From: Eretmocerus hayati
Taxonomy: Eukaryota; Arthropoda; Insecta; Hymenoptera; Aphelinidae
NCBI GenBank assembly: GCA_029851415.1
Contig: CM056743.1
Span: forward strand, 29,710,405 to 29,774,404
Direction: 5' to 3'
DNA length: 64,000 bases
Shown here: positions 12,059 to 24,042 of the stretch, piece by piece
How the letters are laid out: each line of letters begins with the position of its first letter
Numbering within the stretch: the first letter of the stretch is position 1
Notes under the pieces: model-generated
Database searches by the model: none
Told to the model about the DNA's origin: nothing
Seen by the model: only the letters and a program-made list of their open reading frames with translations
Program-made: the position numbers and the translations under genes

Positions 12059-12687
12059 GGTAAGTTTACCCAAAATGCCCTCATATACCGATTTCAAAAC
12101 TTGGCACTCGTTGACCCTCGCGCAACTTTTTTTACGTTTCTTTCGTTAGGATAATGAGAAAATTAGTGATTACGATCGAGCCCGAGTGATTTCTGCGAGC
12201 TACAGAAAATATGAAGTGAGTTTTTGCTTTTCTCGCTTTTGCCCAGTTAAGAAATCGTCAGCGAAATTCCGTCTAGTAAAGCCGGTGCCAAAATTTTTTG
12301 ATTCGGCCAATCTAAACGAACTATATTAGCGCATTCGATCTACTTTTTCAAGACCTTCAGAATCCGTTTTCTTGAGCTGCAAAACTTGCATTTGAAGCGA
12401 TGTTTTGAGCAAAACACGAGGATTCTTCCCAAAAATTGAGGCCAAATAGTTGGTGTGTCCAACATGCCTCCATATGGTTATCTCGAAAGGGAGTGCTGTG
12501 CGACTTTTTTTAACTACTCCAGAGCTAACGTCAGAATAGGTCGAAAATAGTGTATTTGATCGGCCAAAAGCTCCAAATGAGATTGCACGTCGATGACAAT
12601 GCTTTTATGCTCTTTATCGCTATGATCTACATCATTTTTGAGGGAGAATTGAGACAGTTTTACTACAGTTGATCAAAATTTAACGTA

Positions 12688-13573
12688 CAGTACTCGCCAA
12701 AATGAATGGAACACGGTTTCCTAGACTAAAACAGCGATTACTCGGACATCCTTGGGTCTACGGCAATTTTGAAGAAAGCATTCGAAAGATGGGGAAAAAA
12801 CCTATCAATTCACGTCCTTTAAAGAATTTTTTGCCGCATAATTCATGGTTTCCATCGGCTCCGCAAAGTGAAAATTTTTTCATTTTAATCAATCATCGAT
12901 CATTTATCGGGTAATCCATGATAGCGGAAAAATCCTTCCGGGATCTTGTAGCTCTTTTCAAGACCTTTGGAATCATTTTTTTTATACATCACTCTACGGT
13001 TTTTTTCACCAGAGTTACGAGTGATCTGGCAAAGAGAAGTTGGTGCGGGTCGAGAGTACTGGTGATCTAGAGGTATAAGCTTTTTCTTCTTCAAGCTGTC
13101 TGAGGACGTATCGAGTGTGTTCTAAAACGTAACTGACTCATATTTCATGCATTTTAGAATATTTTACGTCGAAATCGTGGATTACGCATTTTTTTGTATC
13201 TCCGCTACCCTCAAAGCATGTGAATTTACTCTCTCTTGATTCCTCGTAACTCGGGTGCAAAAATCCGTAGAGTAATGTATAAAAAATGATTTTGAAGGTC
13301 TAGGAAAGAGCTACAAGATCCCGCAAGGATTCTAATGCTATCGTAATTTCCCGATAAATGATCAATGATTGATTGAAATGGAGAATTTTTCACTTTTCGG
13401 AGCCAATCAAAAACATGAGTTTTGAATTGAAAAAATTTTTGGAATACATGAAGTGGTAGCTTTTCCTCTCATCTCTCGAATGCTTTTTGTAAAATTGCCG
13501 TAGTCCCAAGGACGTCCGAGTAATCGCTGTTTTAGTAAAGGAACCCGTGTTCCATTCATTTTGTCGGGTACTG
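12688..13573. mobile_element. Tc1/mariner-like foldback MITE with TA duplication
   Basis: 886 bp. The ends CAGTACTCGCCAAAATGAATG and CATTCATTTTGTCGGGTACTG are inverted repeats; TA lies at 12686-12687 and 13574-13575. The arms of about 330 bases (12688-13020 and 13250-13573) are near mirror images, with a centre near 13130. The frames at 12702-12914 and 13390-13605 are mirror products of the arms, not genes. Confidence 0.85.
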
Positions 13574-13874
13574 TACTTTAGCTTATTTTGAAGTTCTTGA
13601 ACCAAGCTTTAGATTGAGCCAAGTTACGTTGGAAAATCTTGAGGTAGATCAGAGTTGTTGAGAAATGGCCTAATGGGGGTGCGTTGGGTACACATTTTCG
13701 CGAACTCGTAAAAAATCACTTTTTGGGGGAATTGCGATAGACCGGCTGTGGTTCGTCTATAGATCAATAATTCACCCAAGTTATTAATTTACCTCAAATT
13801 TATCCTAACTGATTTTAAAGATCTTGGAACAAGCTCTAAAATGCTACAAAATAAGTTGAAAAATATTGAAGTGC

Positions 13875-13980
13875 CCCGGCTGAAAATGATCGGGCGACTG
13901 TCGCCCCATCAGACCATCTCTGCCCAGACTGGTTGCGCGATTGTGGGGCGACAGTAGTCGCCCGATCATTTTCAGCCGGG
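13875..13980. repeat. 106-bp palindromic MITE
   Basis: Starts CCCGGCTGAAAATGATCGGG and ends CCCGATCATTTTCAGCCGGG; arms of about 33 bases flank a short centre. It sits inside the 12059-14036 element. No certain target duplication. Confidence 0.8.
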
Positions 13981-14036
13981 TGGGCCAAAACTATTCGCAA
14001 AACAGCTGAAGGGGGGGCATGTTGGGCACACTCATT

Positions 14037-14286
14037 TTTGTTTAATCTTAATTATAATAAAAATTTAAACACGCCCAAGTAGTGTCATTCACACGGATAC
14101 TTGGATTTAATATATAAGGGGGTACACGCACACACTTACACATCATAAAACACACGTGAGTCCGTGAGTGTGGGATAAAGAGCGCGAGAGGGGCGAGAGG
14201 AGAGGTCGACGATAGTGGGGAGAAAGCGAATATCCTTTCCCTCATATCGCCCGCTCGCGCCGCCGCCGCCGCGCGCATTCGAATTC
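14037..14286 (+). promoter_or_regulatory. Putative core promoter region of a + strand gene
   Basis: The stretch shifts to GC-rich sequence with a CGCC-repeat near 14255-14278, and ends at an insect initiator TCAGTTG (14285-14291; A at 14287 as +1). A GGAGC at about +28 resembles, imperfectly, a downstream promoter element. No TATA box at -30. Based on motifs and composition only. Confidence 0.4.
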
Positions 14287-14907
14287 AGTTGGCTCCGGGT
14301 TTCGCTCGCGTTCGGAGCGTTATCTCCTCGCGTACTAGTGTTATCAAACTCGTGCTCATCTCGCTGATGTTTATACTTACTTATAAACCAACGTGTGTTC
14401 GCAAAAAAAAACCGGTAGTGTTTGTCTGTCTTAACCATCACATAACCTATATCTAATTCAACTAAATAAAGTGAATCGATAAATAAACTCGTTATCGTAA
14501 TAATAAACACAGTGTTATCGTTTATAAAGAAGTTATTACTTCGAAAAAAAAGTGTGTGTTCCGGTATTTTATATACAGTGCACATCAGAAGATCAATTTT
14601 TACACACCCGCAGCCTACCAATAATATCATACGGCTTATTATATAGCACAGCCTACAGGTTGCTGGTGTTGCGATCAAAAAGAGCGTCCGTGAAAGGAAC
14701 TTGTGCATCAGCATATAAGCCAGGACAGTAACCCCGGTCAGCTGCCGGTGAGAGGAGGCTGTGTGTATATAGTTTTCCTCTCTCTTACTCTTATACTCTT
14801 GCAGTATATAATACATAAAGCCGGTTTCTTCTTCATCTTCTTCATCTCCTCATCGAGTTTTGCTACACTCTCCTGTGCAGAAACAGAAAGGATATATTTG
14901 CCGCGAG
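14287..14907 (+). other. Putative untranslated first exon
   Basis: The sequence after the initiator is exon-like: GC-rich first, then leader-like. Two donor candidates follow: CCG/GTGAGA at 14747/14748 and GAG/GTGAGC at 14907/14908. No frame here looks coding, so it would be a 5' UTR exon whose coding exons lie far downstream, probably outside this window. Antisense frames (e.g. 14136-14816) are not convincing. Confidence 0.35.
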
Positions 14908-16999
14908 GTGAGCAGGACAAGCATCATTCATCCTTCGCGAATCTTATAATAAATTCCCGCTTATGTATTTACTTGTATTTTATGTATGTGAGTGTGTGTA
15001 AATTTTGAGGTTATTTTACACCTTTTTCTTCTTTTGCGATATGAGAAAAATTCTTGCGACGTGTTTTGTGATATTTTTAAGGAAGATAACTCTGATATGC
15101 TATATAAGTACAAATGCTGCAGGAGCGTGGTGGTGTCCTTATCGATCCGTTTCGCGCTCAGCTGGTGTTCAACTGAATATATGTATATCTGTATATTTAC
15201 CCTTACTATTTTTTACTACTATGCATGTGTTTATTCGCCTGGGTTATTGTATTGAGTTATTTCAACAGTATATCTCTGTCCCGTGGATGTGAAATGTTAT
15301 TGTGTGAACCCTGGATGTGACCTTGACCCTTGACCGTTTGTAGTTTTGGGGTTATGGCGAGATAAAGTCGTTTACATTAACCACGTGGTATATTTTAATG
15401 TAGGTTCAGTAAGCCATATCTTGGTTTCTATGAATTATAATGTTTGTAGTTATAGTTTCTTCGTTGAGTGGGTGTGATTTGCGCGACTGCCTCAGTTTTA
15501 CATTACTAACATGTTAACGGGTATGAAAGTGTAAGCGTGTTATCCTCGGTGTTATCAAATGCAACCTTTGTATTCTTATTGTACACTATGCAGCAGCCTG
15601 AGAGCATGATAGCACGCAAAGTAAGGTTGAAATTGTGTATTGCAGGTCATATAAGTGCACCGTGCGATATGTCATTTTGTGTATCATCGAGATCCGTCAC
15701 GAACACCTTTTGCTGCTCTCTCGCGCTTACTTTTTTAAAGTTGAAGAGATTAGATACCTTTTTTTTTACTTACTGCACCTTCTTGTAAAAATTTCTCATA
15801 ATGTGTTCCCTCGTCTCTACAAACAAAACAAAATTATCACTATTTATCTATGATTAATATGATGATGGTGCATCATCGACTTGCCGGTTTCAATAGAGCG
15901 CCCTTCGCTATCTGTTGTTACTTCCTTCCTTTACCTTCTTTATTATCTTGTTTTCCGAAGTTTTTTTTTTTAAAGAACAGTTCATTTCCATTTTTCAAAC
16001 ATCGATAAGGACATTTTGGAGCCCTATGTTCTAAAACAAAACCCTCGGAGAATTCGACAAAAATAAAAGAGTGTGAAGAGTTTTTTTTATAGTCCCTGTA
16101 ATAATGGAAATTTCCTATCAGGTGAGAAATTCTTGTCATTTTTGTGTATATTTGTGTGTCGCGTGACGACTAAATGTTGAAGAGGCATATTAATTCTTGA
16201 AACCGCGTAGAATATTATTTTTTTTTCTCATCTATTGTTGTGATATATTGCGGCATATACGCGAATCAAGGATTTTCCGTAGCTTCACGCGTAAAGGCTA
16301 ATTTATGCGCTAAAGACGCGATTTTCATTCATCATTTACCTCCCCTCGATATCGTGTATAACTTACCTTAGCGCGGAGATCTATCGGAAGTAGTAAAGAC
16401 GCGTCTGATTTTCTTGAGATTTAATCGAGACAACTCACGCCTCGACTCACGCACGTGTATAATTAATCATGAGATTCGTGGTGATGATCTTCGTTTATAG
16501 GACATTTTTGTCGATAGGCTGGATTGAATTTTTTATTTGATATCATTCGTTGATTTTAATTATTAACCTTGGTTTGTCAGCCGAAAAATTTATTTCCGTT
16601 CAATAATCATTTTCTATGCTATTGTTGAGCTAGGCAACAAGTAAATCTTTTTGACCCGTTTTTTTTGGTGTTGTGTGAGTTAGTATAAGATTTTTCCCAG
16701 CTGGTTCACTTTTCTCAGTCTCGTAAAATCTCACAACAGCAGCATTCCAAATTTGCAGATTCAAAGGAATTCAATAATACTGCTGAAAGCTCGGCTGAAA
16801 GCGTGTCTGTACCATAGACGTATAAGTCTGTATACACATGTGCTCTACACCGATATCATCTATAAAGTTAATTTCAAATTCAATGGCAGACCGGTCTGTC
16901 CCATGATAAATAAGTAACAACATTCGCATGCACGTATAATATTATTAGTCTTTGCAAAGGGCACATCACATGCATACGAACAGATATATAGGGGAGAGT
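14908..16999. other. Noncoding, probable intron
   Basis: No credible coding exon on either strand; short frames are low-complexity or lack splice context. A weak AG/GTGAGA site lies at 16121/16122 on the plus strand. Confidence 0.45.
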
Positions 17000-17183
17000 G
17001 GGGCGAATTAGGACAGGTTTTGAAGTGGGGCTTTCTGGCGACACTTACGGATAGGCGCGACACGGGACTTTGAAGTTCAACTATTGAATAGATTAAAAAA
17101 AAATTTTCAGACCCCAGGGTCATGTCATGTCTTTCATTCTTTTTTTTAAAGTTTGAGGAAAAAAATCTGTCCAAATTCGCCCC
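17000..17183. mobile_element. Small TIR MITE
   Basis: The left end GGGGCGAATTAGGACAG and right end CTGTCCAAATTCGCCCC form a 17-bp inverted repeat with one mismatch. 184 bp, no coding capacity. The target duplication is unclear. Confidence 0.6.
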
Positions 17184-17604
17184 GTGCTTGGGGGCACTTC
17201 TGACAAGTTTCGCGCGAGAACCAAGAGGGGAAACCCGCCCGAGACTTTTACATCCTCCTACAGCCCGAGCAAGCGAGCCATTTTTGTGTCATTCTTCAGC
17301 ATTATTGAAATAGGCACTTTATTGGTGCACTAACCGTCTTCATCAATCAGCAATACCGATTTTGTCATCACTCCAATCCGTCAGATCGGTTTGGCAGTCT
17401 GATATCACTGCCAGAATAAATATACGTGGACCATATATTTCGAATGCTCTGATACTTGATGGATTCACACTCACATTACGGCTATTTTGCCACAAAGGCT
17501 ACCAATTTTTTTGGACAGAATGGTGCCGGCTAGGGTGCCGGTGAAGGGACAAATATAATCGGAAAATTTTTAGGTTATTCGCATGCAATAACAAAATCAT
17601 TTTG
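17184..17604. other. Noncoding spacer
   Basis: No gene seen. The last 14 bases (17591-17604, ACAAAATCATTTTG) are the left copy of the SINE target duplication. Confidence 0.5.
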
Positions 17605-18074
17605 ACCGACACAGTTGGTGGGGTCGCTGAGTGTCAGCTCGGCCGATCATCGAAGTTAAGCATCGTCGGGCGCGGTTAGTACTTGTATGGGTGACCGGTC
17701 TCGATCTCGGTCTAATCAACCTCGACTTGCTGACTTTTCTGATCGATTAGTTGACACTTGACCTCAGCAACGTGAGCGGGAGGCACGAAATGTTACAATT
17801 GCGATGTTCATGCTCACGAAAAGTGGCATGGGCATCATAAAGGTAGCATGTTAAAGATGCCGAACTCTCCCGAGCAGGTTTTCTATCATTCCCTCGCTCC
17901 ACGGGCATGATTCCTGGGCAAATGCGGAGAGAATTAGGTTAGGGTGAAGGTCTGGATCTCGAACTTGACACGATAAAAACACGAAAAGTTAAACCCACGA
18001 GGTCCGCCCCGGTTGTGATAGTCCATTGGCCGAAGACGACCGTTGAACATAAAAAAAAAAAAAAAAAAAAAAAA
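17605..18074 (+). mobile_element. 5S-rRNA-derived SINE (SINE3 type), full length
   Basis: About 470 bp. The head (17642-17697) matches the internal part of 5S rRNA: CGAAGTTAAGCATCGTCGGG followed by CGCGGTTAGTACTTGTATGG and GTGACCG, which spans the 5S internal promoter (box A, intermediate element, box C). A body of unknown origin follows, then a poly-A tail at about 18051-18075. A 14-bp duplication ACAAAATCATTTTG flanks it (17591-17604 and 18075-18088), proving insertion by target-primed retrotransposition. Transcription would be by RNA polymerase III; mobilisation would need a partner LINE sharing the 3' end. The 5' portion of 5S is diverged. Confidence 0.85.
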
Positions 18075-18088
18075 ACAAAATCATTTTG

Positions 18089-18988
18089 CTGTGGTGACAA
18101 TCCAGTATTGGTCTGACAGCAATACCACGTAACAATACAGTCGTAATGTGCTGATGGCAATATTTTTTTCTCGGTGCATTTCACATTATATATAATATAC
18201 CAATCGCGAGTACAATAATGCGCCTTGATCAATCCCAAACCATATTATAATGGCAATTAAAGGGCCCTTACATACAAATGTATTACGGTATCCGCTCTGA
18301 TACTATACTATGCTACTAATAATAATAGTTTGATCGAGAGTTCGATGCATTCTTAAATTTCCGTGTACTTTCATGTGCGTGCGCGTGATGAGGTTGAGGT
18401 TTGAGGTGCGTATGTGCAAGAGCAGGATGTTTGTCGCTCGAAGAATTTAATAGCTACATACGCGTCTAGGTTTTTTAATCGAAAGAATTTCCAGGAAATA
18501 TCCCGAAAGGTTTTTGTGGAACACCGAGTGTTCTCGGCTTTACATACTAACCTGCGTGTCGAGAGGGCTGGATAAAGGCGAGTCTTTTTTTCATAATTGG
18601 CGAGTATTGAAATCTGTTGATGAGGGATTTGAGTATAGTGCGGCGTGGCTGTAACATTCGATAATGGGTTCGATAATTTGCGAGTCTCTATATAAGGATG
18701 AAAAGTTTATAAATTTATATTATCAGTCTTTTAATCGGGAATTTTTCGTGGTATAACGTTCGATGTATATTTGAAAAGTTACGTGTGATTGACCATCAGC
18801 TGAGGTGGTTGAGATCGGGTACTAATATCACTCGTAATATCAGAAACTATATACGATTCATTGACAATTCATTGAAGTTATGACTGACAATCGGTTGAAT
18901 TTCTTTTTTTATTACCCAGTCGAGAGTTACAGTGCGTCATGATTTCTCTTAGAGTAAATCCTATCCTGTAAGTGAAATACCTTCATTA
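18089..18988. other. Noncoding
   Basis: AT-rich, no credible gene or repeat boundary seen. Confidence 0.5.
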
Positions 18989-18992
18989 TTAA

Positions 18993-19248
18993 CACGTTCG
19001 CTGCGAAGTCGGTTTTTCGTGATTTTATTTCTTTCATGAACTGGACCTCCGTATCCTGGTGAAAATACTTGGATCGGAGCAAACTTTTTCTGATTTGTTG
19101 GTTGAGCCCTAGACAGAGTGAATCACCTTGGAAAGTTCTTACTGGGTATATTTTTCGAGTCATTACGGACTGGATGAGAGGATTGGAAAATGAAAAATCG
19201 CGGGACCCACCCGTGGGTCCCGTCCGAGGTCCCGCCGCAGCGAACGTG
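18993..19248. mobile_element. piggyBac-like MITE
   Basis: 256 bp, with perfect 13-bp inverted ends CACGTTCGCTGCG and CGCAGCGAACGTG, flanked on both sides by TTAA (18989-18992, 19249-19252), the target of piggyBac transposases. It has an inner hairpin GGGACCCACCCGTGGGTCCC at 19202-19221. Noncoding. Confidence 0.9.
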
Positions 19249-19252
19249 TTAA

Positions 19253-20151
19253 AGTGCTGAATGTTCTTTACATCCTCCGAAGTGAGTTTATGAAAAGTTT
19301 GCTCCAATGGAATGTAACGGATATTTTGGAACGACTATGACATATATTTCATATTTTTGCGGTTTCAGATAATAGATAGCTCCTTACACGTCATAAAGAG
19401 CCCATACATATAAAAGAAAAATCCTCTTACATCATAAGTTTAGTAAAATTACTTTATATGTACTAAATGTTGATCTCGTGGGTCTATAATACACTTACAA
19501 AATCCACATAATGGAAGACAGATACACACCCCCGATATCGAATATAATGTTTTTTTTTCTTTTCCACAACAGTCATAGAATTTTAGAATCATGCACATCA
19601 CGCGCCGGTGAGGAGAGAGAGAGCATTGTCTTGAATATAATCCGCAATTCATCATTGGGGGCTTATTCGCGCTATATTGTTGGACGAATCGTGACACATA
19701 TCCTGCTGCTGCTGCTGCTGTATGAAATAGATGTGCATTGTAAGTATATGACATATGATGCACGAGACTGCGATAAGCTCGAAAAGATCACGAGAGAAAA
19801 GTAAATGATAGACACATACTTATATATGAGAAGGGCCGTGAGAGCAATTCATGGAGCAATTCTCGCTTGTCATGCTCATACTCTCGTGCTTGTATGTATC
19901 TAACATACATGCATCTTATTGAAGCTCATGTTTTAGTCCATGTATATAAGTATGTAAGAGTTGAATGAGGCTTTTAGTGAGGAATGCGGGAAAATGATCG
20001 ATTAGTTGCTTGTTGACACGATATATTGCTAGCTTAAGGCGATAAATCTCTTTATTTTTTGATTTTTGACGAAAAAACCTTGAAAATTGTTTAATTCTAT
20101 AACCAACCCTTGTTTAATATTTCCAATAAATTATACCATTTTAAGATAGAG
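19253..20151. other. Noncoding with a CTG microsatellite
   Basis: A (CTG)n run lies at 19703-19720. No credible gene: open frames at 19449-19804 exist on both strands and are driven by the repeat. Confidence 0.5.
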
Positions 20152-21032
20152 TTGTACGATATCGATATAATACGATTATCTAGAATATATATCGAGATCG
20201 GAATCGAAATAATCGATAAATCCCATATCGTATCGAAATCGTTACCCGCAATATCGAATCGATATCGGAAAAATCGATTTAACGAAGCATTTTCGAATTT
20301 TAACCCGGTGTTACGAATATTTTAGCATTCTTTCCCATCACGAGGGTCTAAATTCTCGATCCGATTCCTACTGCCCTCCGATAATCAAGCTACTAGAAGA
20401 AAGACTCTCATCCTTTTCCCTTCATTTGCAACCTTGTTTAGCAGCAAATATGATTGTATCACCGTCTAAGTACTAGCCAGGATATTAATGGATGACTTCA
20501 TCATTCAACATGCGTTCACGGGAAGACTATACTCATTCCTGTAATAGACCGTTTTTAATTATTTATAAAAAGGGCTGGGACCTTAATCAAGATTGATCAT
20601 TTTCAACAAAACTTTCGGATCGAGCTTTTGAATAAAAGTTTCGGCACAACATTCCTCGTATAATTATGTCTGGGCGAATTTTTCCGACAGGATCTTTGAC
20701 GACATAGCCCAACGCTCCTCACAACAGATTGATCGACCGAAAGCGAAGATCACTGATGTGTATCAAGTTCTTGATCGGAATCTGATTTGCGTGAAGTGGT
20801 ATGTAAGACAATCAAGTACTTAATTATGCGAAGACGATAATAGTAAATTCATCAATTGGGCCGTTTGTTAAAATTTTGTGATGTATTTATCAATTCTTGA
20901 ACGAAATTTTACCGATTATTCGATATTTTCGATTCATCGATTTCTTTCATATCGATATATCGACTTGCTTCGTTTTTGTTGATATCGAATCGATTTCGAG
21001 ATCGATATCGATTATATATCGAAATATCGTGT
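20152..21032. mobile_element. ATCGAT-rich TIR element, possibly hAT-like remnant
   Basis: Both ends are packed with ATCGAT/ATATCG words in roughly inverted arrangement: TGTACGATATCGATATAAT at the left, ATATATCGAAATATCGTGTAC at the right. The roughly 600-bp middle has ordinary composition and no intact transposase. Such ATCGAT-dense ends occur in several hAT families with BED-finger transposases, but the assignment is a guess. Confidence 0.4.
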
Positions 21033-21575
21033 ACACTTCGCAGCGGTCTGAACTGTCCAAGTTCGACATCGCGATGTCTCACTCGCACTCATTGATAAAG
21101 GTGGGAAAAAAGTGAGACAGAAAGATCGTGAACCTCACACCTCATTAATCAGAGAAATAATTCGATTGAATCCGAGAGCGGCGTTATATTGCGGGCATAA
21201 TTAAAAAATAACTCTTCCTGGTTTCACCAAATATTCCCCATCATCGTCATCATCACATTCATTCAGAAAGTTTGATGTCGTAACGAGGCCAACCGCATAC
21301 GCATTCACCTCTCGCATCAGCACAATACAACACCGAGTGTCACCTGCGCTATACTCACTGTATGATGTATTGTAGTCGACCCTCCACTACAAATGAATGA
21401 ATGGAATGAATGAAATAAAAGCCTATATATACACATTCACGGATATACTTATCCCCTACTCTTTCCATACACATATCAGGTGCGTCTCGTCGTCGCGACT
21501 ACAGACACGAGGAGGCTTTCGTAAGCCCCATATCACTATCGTCACACTAGTATACACCTACGCGCACTTCTCTAA
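21033..21575. other. Noncoding spacer
   Basis: No gene seen; ends with the left TAA of the next MITE (21573-21575). Confidence 0.45.
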
Positions 21576-21881
21576 GGGTGTGTCCACAAATAAGGCGTAC
21601 GCACTGCTCACGGCTCGCAGTGCATACCCACGGCTCACGTGCGCCATGCGCTACTCATCGGATTTTAGGCTGCAAGTGATATGGATTTCCCTTGTTACCG
21701 GCTGGATCAAATACAGAACTTGAGATCAGCGACCGAGGATAATGGGAGATCTCCTGGGGGATCCATATCCATATCACTTGCCGACAAGAGTCCGATGAGC
21801 AGTGCACGGCGCACGTGCATGAGCCGTGGGTATACGCTGTGAGCCGCGAGCAGTGCGTACGCTTCATTTGTGGACACACCC
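21576..21881. mobile_element. PIF/Harbinger-like MITE, family 1
   Basis: 306 bp. The ends GGGTGTGTCCACAAAT and ATTTGTGGACACACCC are perfect inverted repeats; TAA lies on each side (21573-21575 and 21882-21884), the 3-bp duplication of PIF/Harbinger. Longer imperfect arms follow (CACGGCTCACGTGCG against CGCACGTGCATGAGCCGTG). Noncoding. Confidence 0.8.
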
Positions 21882-22256
21882 TAATATCTAAAAATATGTA
21901 CATTGTGATCCTCGGAAGTAAGAGAATATTTTCATCTGGTGCAATTCTGCAATAATCGTTTCGTTGTTTCATTACGAAACACGTCGTTGCAATTTTGTAG
22001 TTAACGACAGAGAATGTAGCAGTATTCGAGAATCTGTATATCTCGTTGTACCATGCATACACCCACATGTTACGCGTGACGGATTTCCATCGAAGCGCAA
22101 CTCTATTTTCTCTTTCCATCAATACCTACTTACATATATGTGGGCTGCTGTTCTTCCGTATGTACACTTGTTTTATGATATTATTATTCCTGATTTCTTA
22201 GCATCGTACCCTCGTGACCTACATTTTATACCCAAGAATGAGTCATTTATATGAAA

Positions 22257-23293
22257 GATTCCGCTGAAAGTGGAATTTTTTGTAGTCTAACCCGTCATGA
22301 GGAGTGTGATTTGGAGGAGAAAATCATTTGAGCCCCATACGAGTTTCGGTGGCTCACAGCATTTGATTACCACTCGTTTGGGTACAAAAACTGGGAGTAT
22401 CCTCAAAAGTTAATCCAGAGGTAGATTTGCGGAGCCCTATCCCAATCGCATACTTACCGACGTTTCCGAGTTCTTGAATTTCTCGATGAATTTTTGAGAT
22501 GTCGAAAAAATCCACGGAGTTGATTGAGAACTCGACAATGTTGGTATCTGACATTCTCTCAAGGGGTCGCACAGGGGGACGGAATTGACAATTCGCCTTA
22601 GAAATATTCTCACGGCTCGCCAACTAATCGGAGTCTCTTTTCCGCATAGATTCGATCCAATGCAACCAAATATTCCAAGAAAATGTGTTCGACAAAGCGA
22701 TACAAAGCTTTAGCGAGGAGCACATCATGGGGGCGGAAAGGACACAAAATTGTGTACGCCATTTGGAAAACACTTTTATGTGGTGCACTCGGCCGCGGAT
22801 TCGAGTTTTTGGCTACTGTTGCACATGGATTAGGTGCATATGGGTATCTGGAAACCAACCTCATTGGTTAGAAAGGCTCAATAAGATCGTGGACTTTGCC
22901 GACCTAATTAGTGCTGTGCGTTGGTGCAAACCCGTCTTCAAAATGTCGGATGTCCATGCGCGAAGTAAGCACGTAATTTTGACTCACAAAGTGGTGGAAT
23001 ATGTTGTTTGAAGTATTACAAATAAATCGAAAAGCATAGCTACATATAGGGATTTTTGAATCCGCATATGCGTCGTGATGAATTCAAAAGTCCAAGCTGA
23101 GTTTACTACAGGAGACGGAATGGACATTTGGACCACTACAAAACACAGGAACGTTAGGATCGTCTCCAAAACTATCAACATAGGTTCGCACCAATAAAAT
23201 ATACACCAGAAAATTGCTACGATGCACATGCCAACCCTCAGAACCTTGTGGAGGAACTTAGAACACGGACAATCCCACTTTCGGCAGAATTAC
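22257..23293. mobile_element. Degenerate DNA transposon with ~20-bp TIRs and coding-like relics
   Basis: The ends ATTCCGCTGAAAGTGGAATT and the complement of AATCCCACTTTCGGCAGAAT agree at 17 of 20 positions; similarity weakly continues inward. The interior holds overlapping broken frames on both strands that look more protein-like than background, e.g. plus-strand APIKYTPENCYDAHANPQN near 23190-23250 and minus-strand VEFSINSVDFFDISKIHREI near 22470-22530. None is intact and I cannot name the family. Confidence 0.4.
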
Positions 23294-24042
23294 TCATAGG
23301 TTACAAATTCAATTAGATAGCACTAGGTGTTGAATCTTCCTGCATCATCGCGTATCAGAGTAAATGTTTCGATAAAAGCACAGATATTTCAATCGTTGAA
23401 GCGTCAAAGATGAATGGTAAAAAGCTTCTAAATGCATAGCGAATCGAACGCGCGTCGTCTGCTCAACTGATCCATTGTTATATACGTGCGGTATTCACGT
23501 TTTGAATTTCTATATATTTAGAAGAAGAGAAGTCAGTGAGGATGTATATATAGGATGAGCGAGTCTCGCTGCAACTAATTACGAATGCGAATCGGTGTCT
23601 ATTATTTATTACGTTCACCTCTCATATAGCACAGTAGAGAGCAAAAGCCATAAGAGAGGTTATAAGCTTATGGTCTATCTATATCTCTTGCACGGCTCTG
23701 ATATGCCATACACAAGCAATAACTGCGCCATTATTCCCTCGTTCATGTTATCTGCAAGTGCTCTCATTTGCTTGCTGCGCCACAATCGCTTCTAATGTCT
23801 CGAATTTAATTTTCAACTCCGATAGACTTGCATAGACGACTTCCAAAGCAAACCCACATGCTTGTTTTTTTGTATAATTTATAGAGCGTTGGAAAATACC
23901 TTGATCGAGTCATAAAATCAGAATTAGAACAAAATTGACATAGAATGTATCAAATAATTGATTCCTAAAAGTGTATAATTTTCTCACTTTCCCAAAAATT
24001 TGGTTGTCCATTCTTACTATAAAACTTGCTTATTTATATATA
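23294..24042. other. Noncoding
   Basis: No credible gene or repeat found. Confidence 0.5.

Larger units (their letters stand above)
12059..14036. mobile_element. TIR element of the CCCAACATGCCCC family, copy 1 (with two insertions)
   Basis: The left end reads GGTAAGTTTACCCAAAATGCC; the right end is the inverted GGCATGTTGGGCACACTCATT. A second, internal pair of similar motifs faces inward (CCAACATGCCTCCATATGG near 12457; GGGGGTGCGTTGGGTACAC near 13674). Sequence between about 12085 and 12500 matches 32790-33160 (e.g. TTTTTTTACGTTT, AACCGGTGCC-like), so the two loci belong to one family. It contains the foldback at 12688-13573 and the hairpin at 13875-13980. No transposase recognised; superfamily unknown. 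Confidence 0.65.

Noticed and set aside
14136..14816. 226-codon minus-strand frame
   Set aside because: Antisense to the putative promoter and leader; low-complexity segments, no family resemblance.
16080..16130. Second ratchet-point candidate (ATCAG/GTGAGA)
   Set aside because: The pyrimidine tract is short and interrupted; too weak alone.
17642..17697. Functional 5S rRNA gene
   Set aside because: Only the internal part matches; the 5' and 3' parts of 5S are diverged or missing, and the unit ends in poly-A with a target duplication, so it is a SINE.
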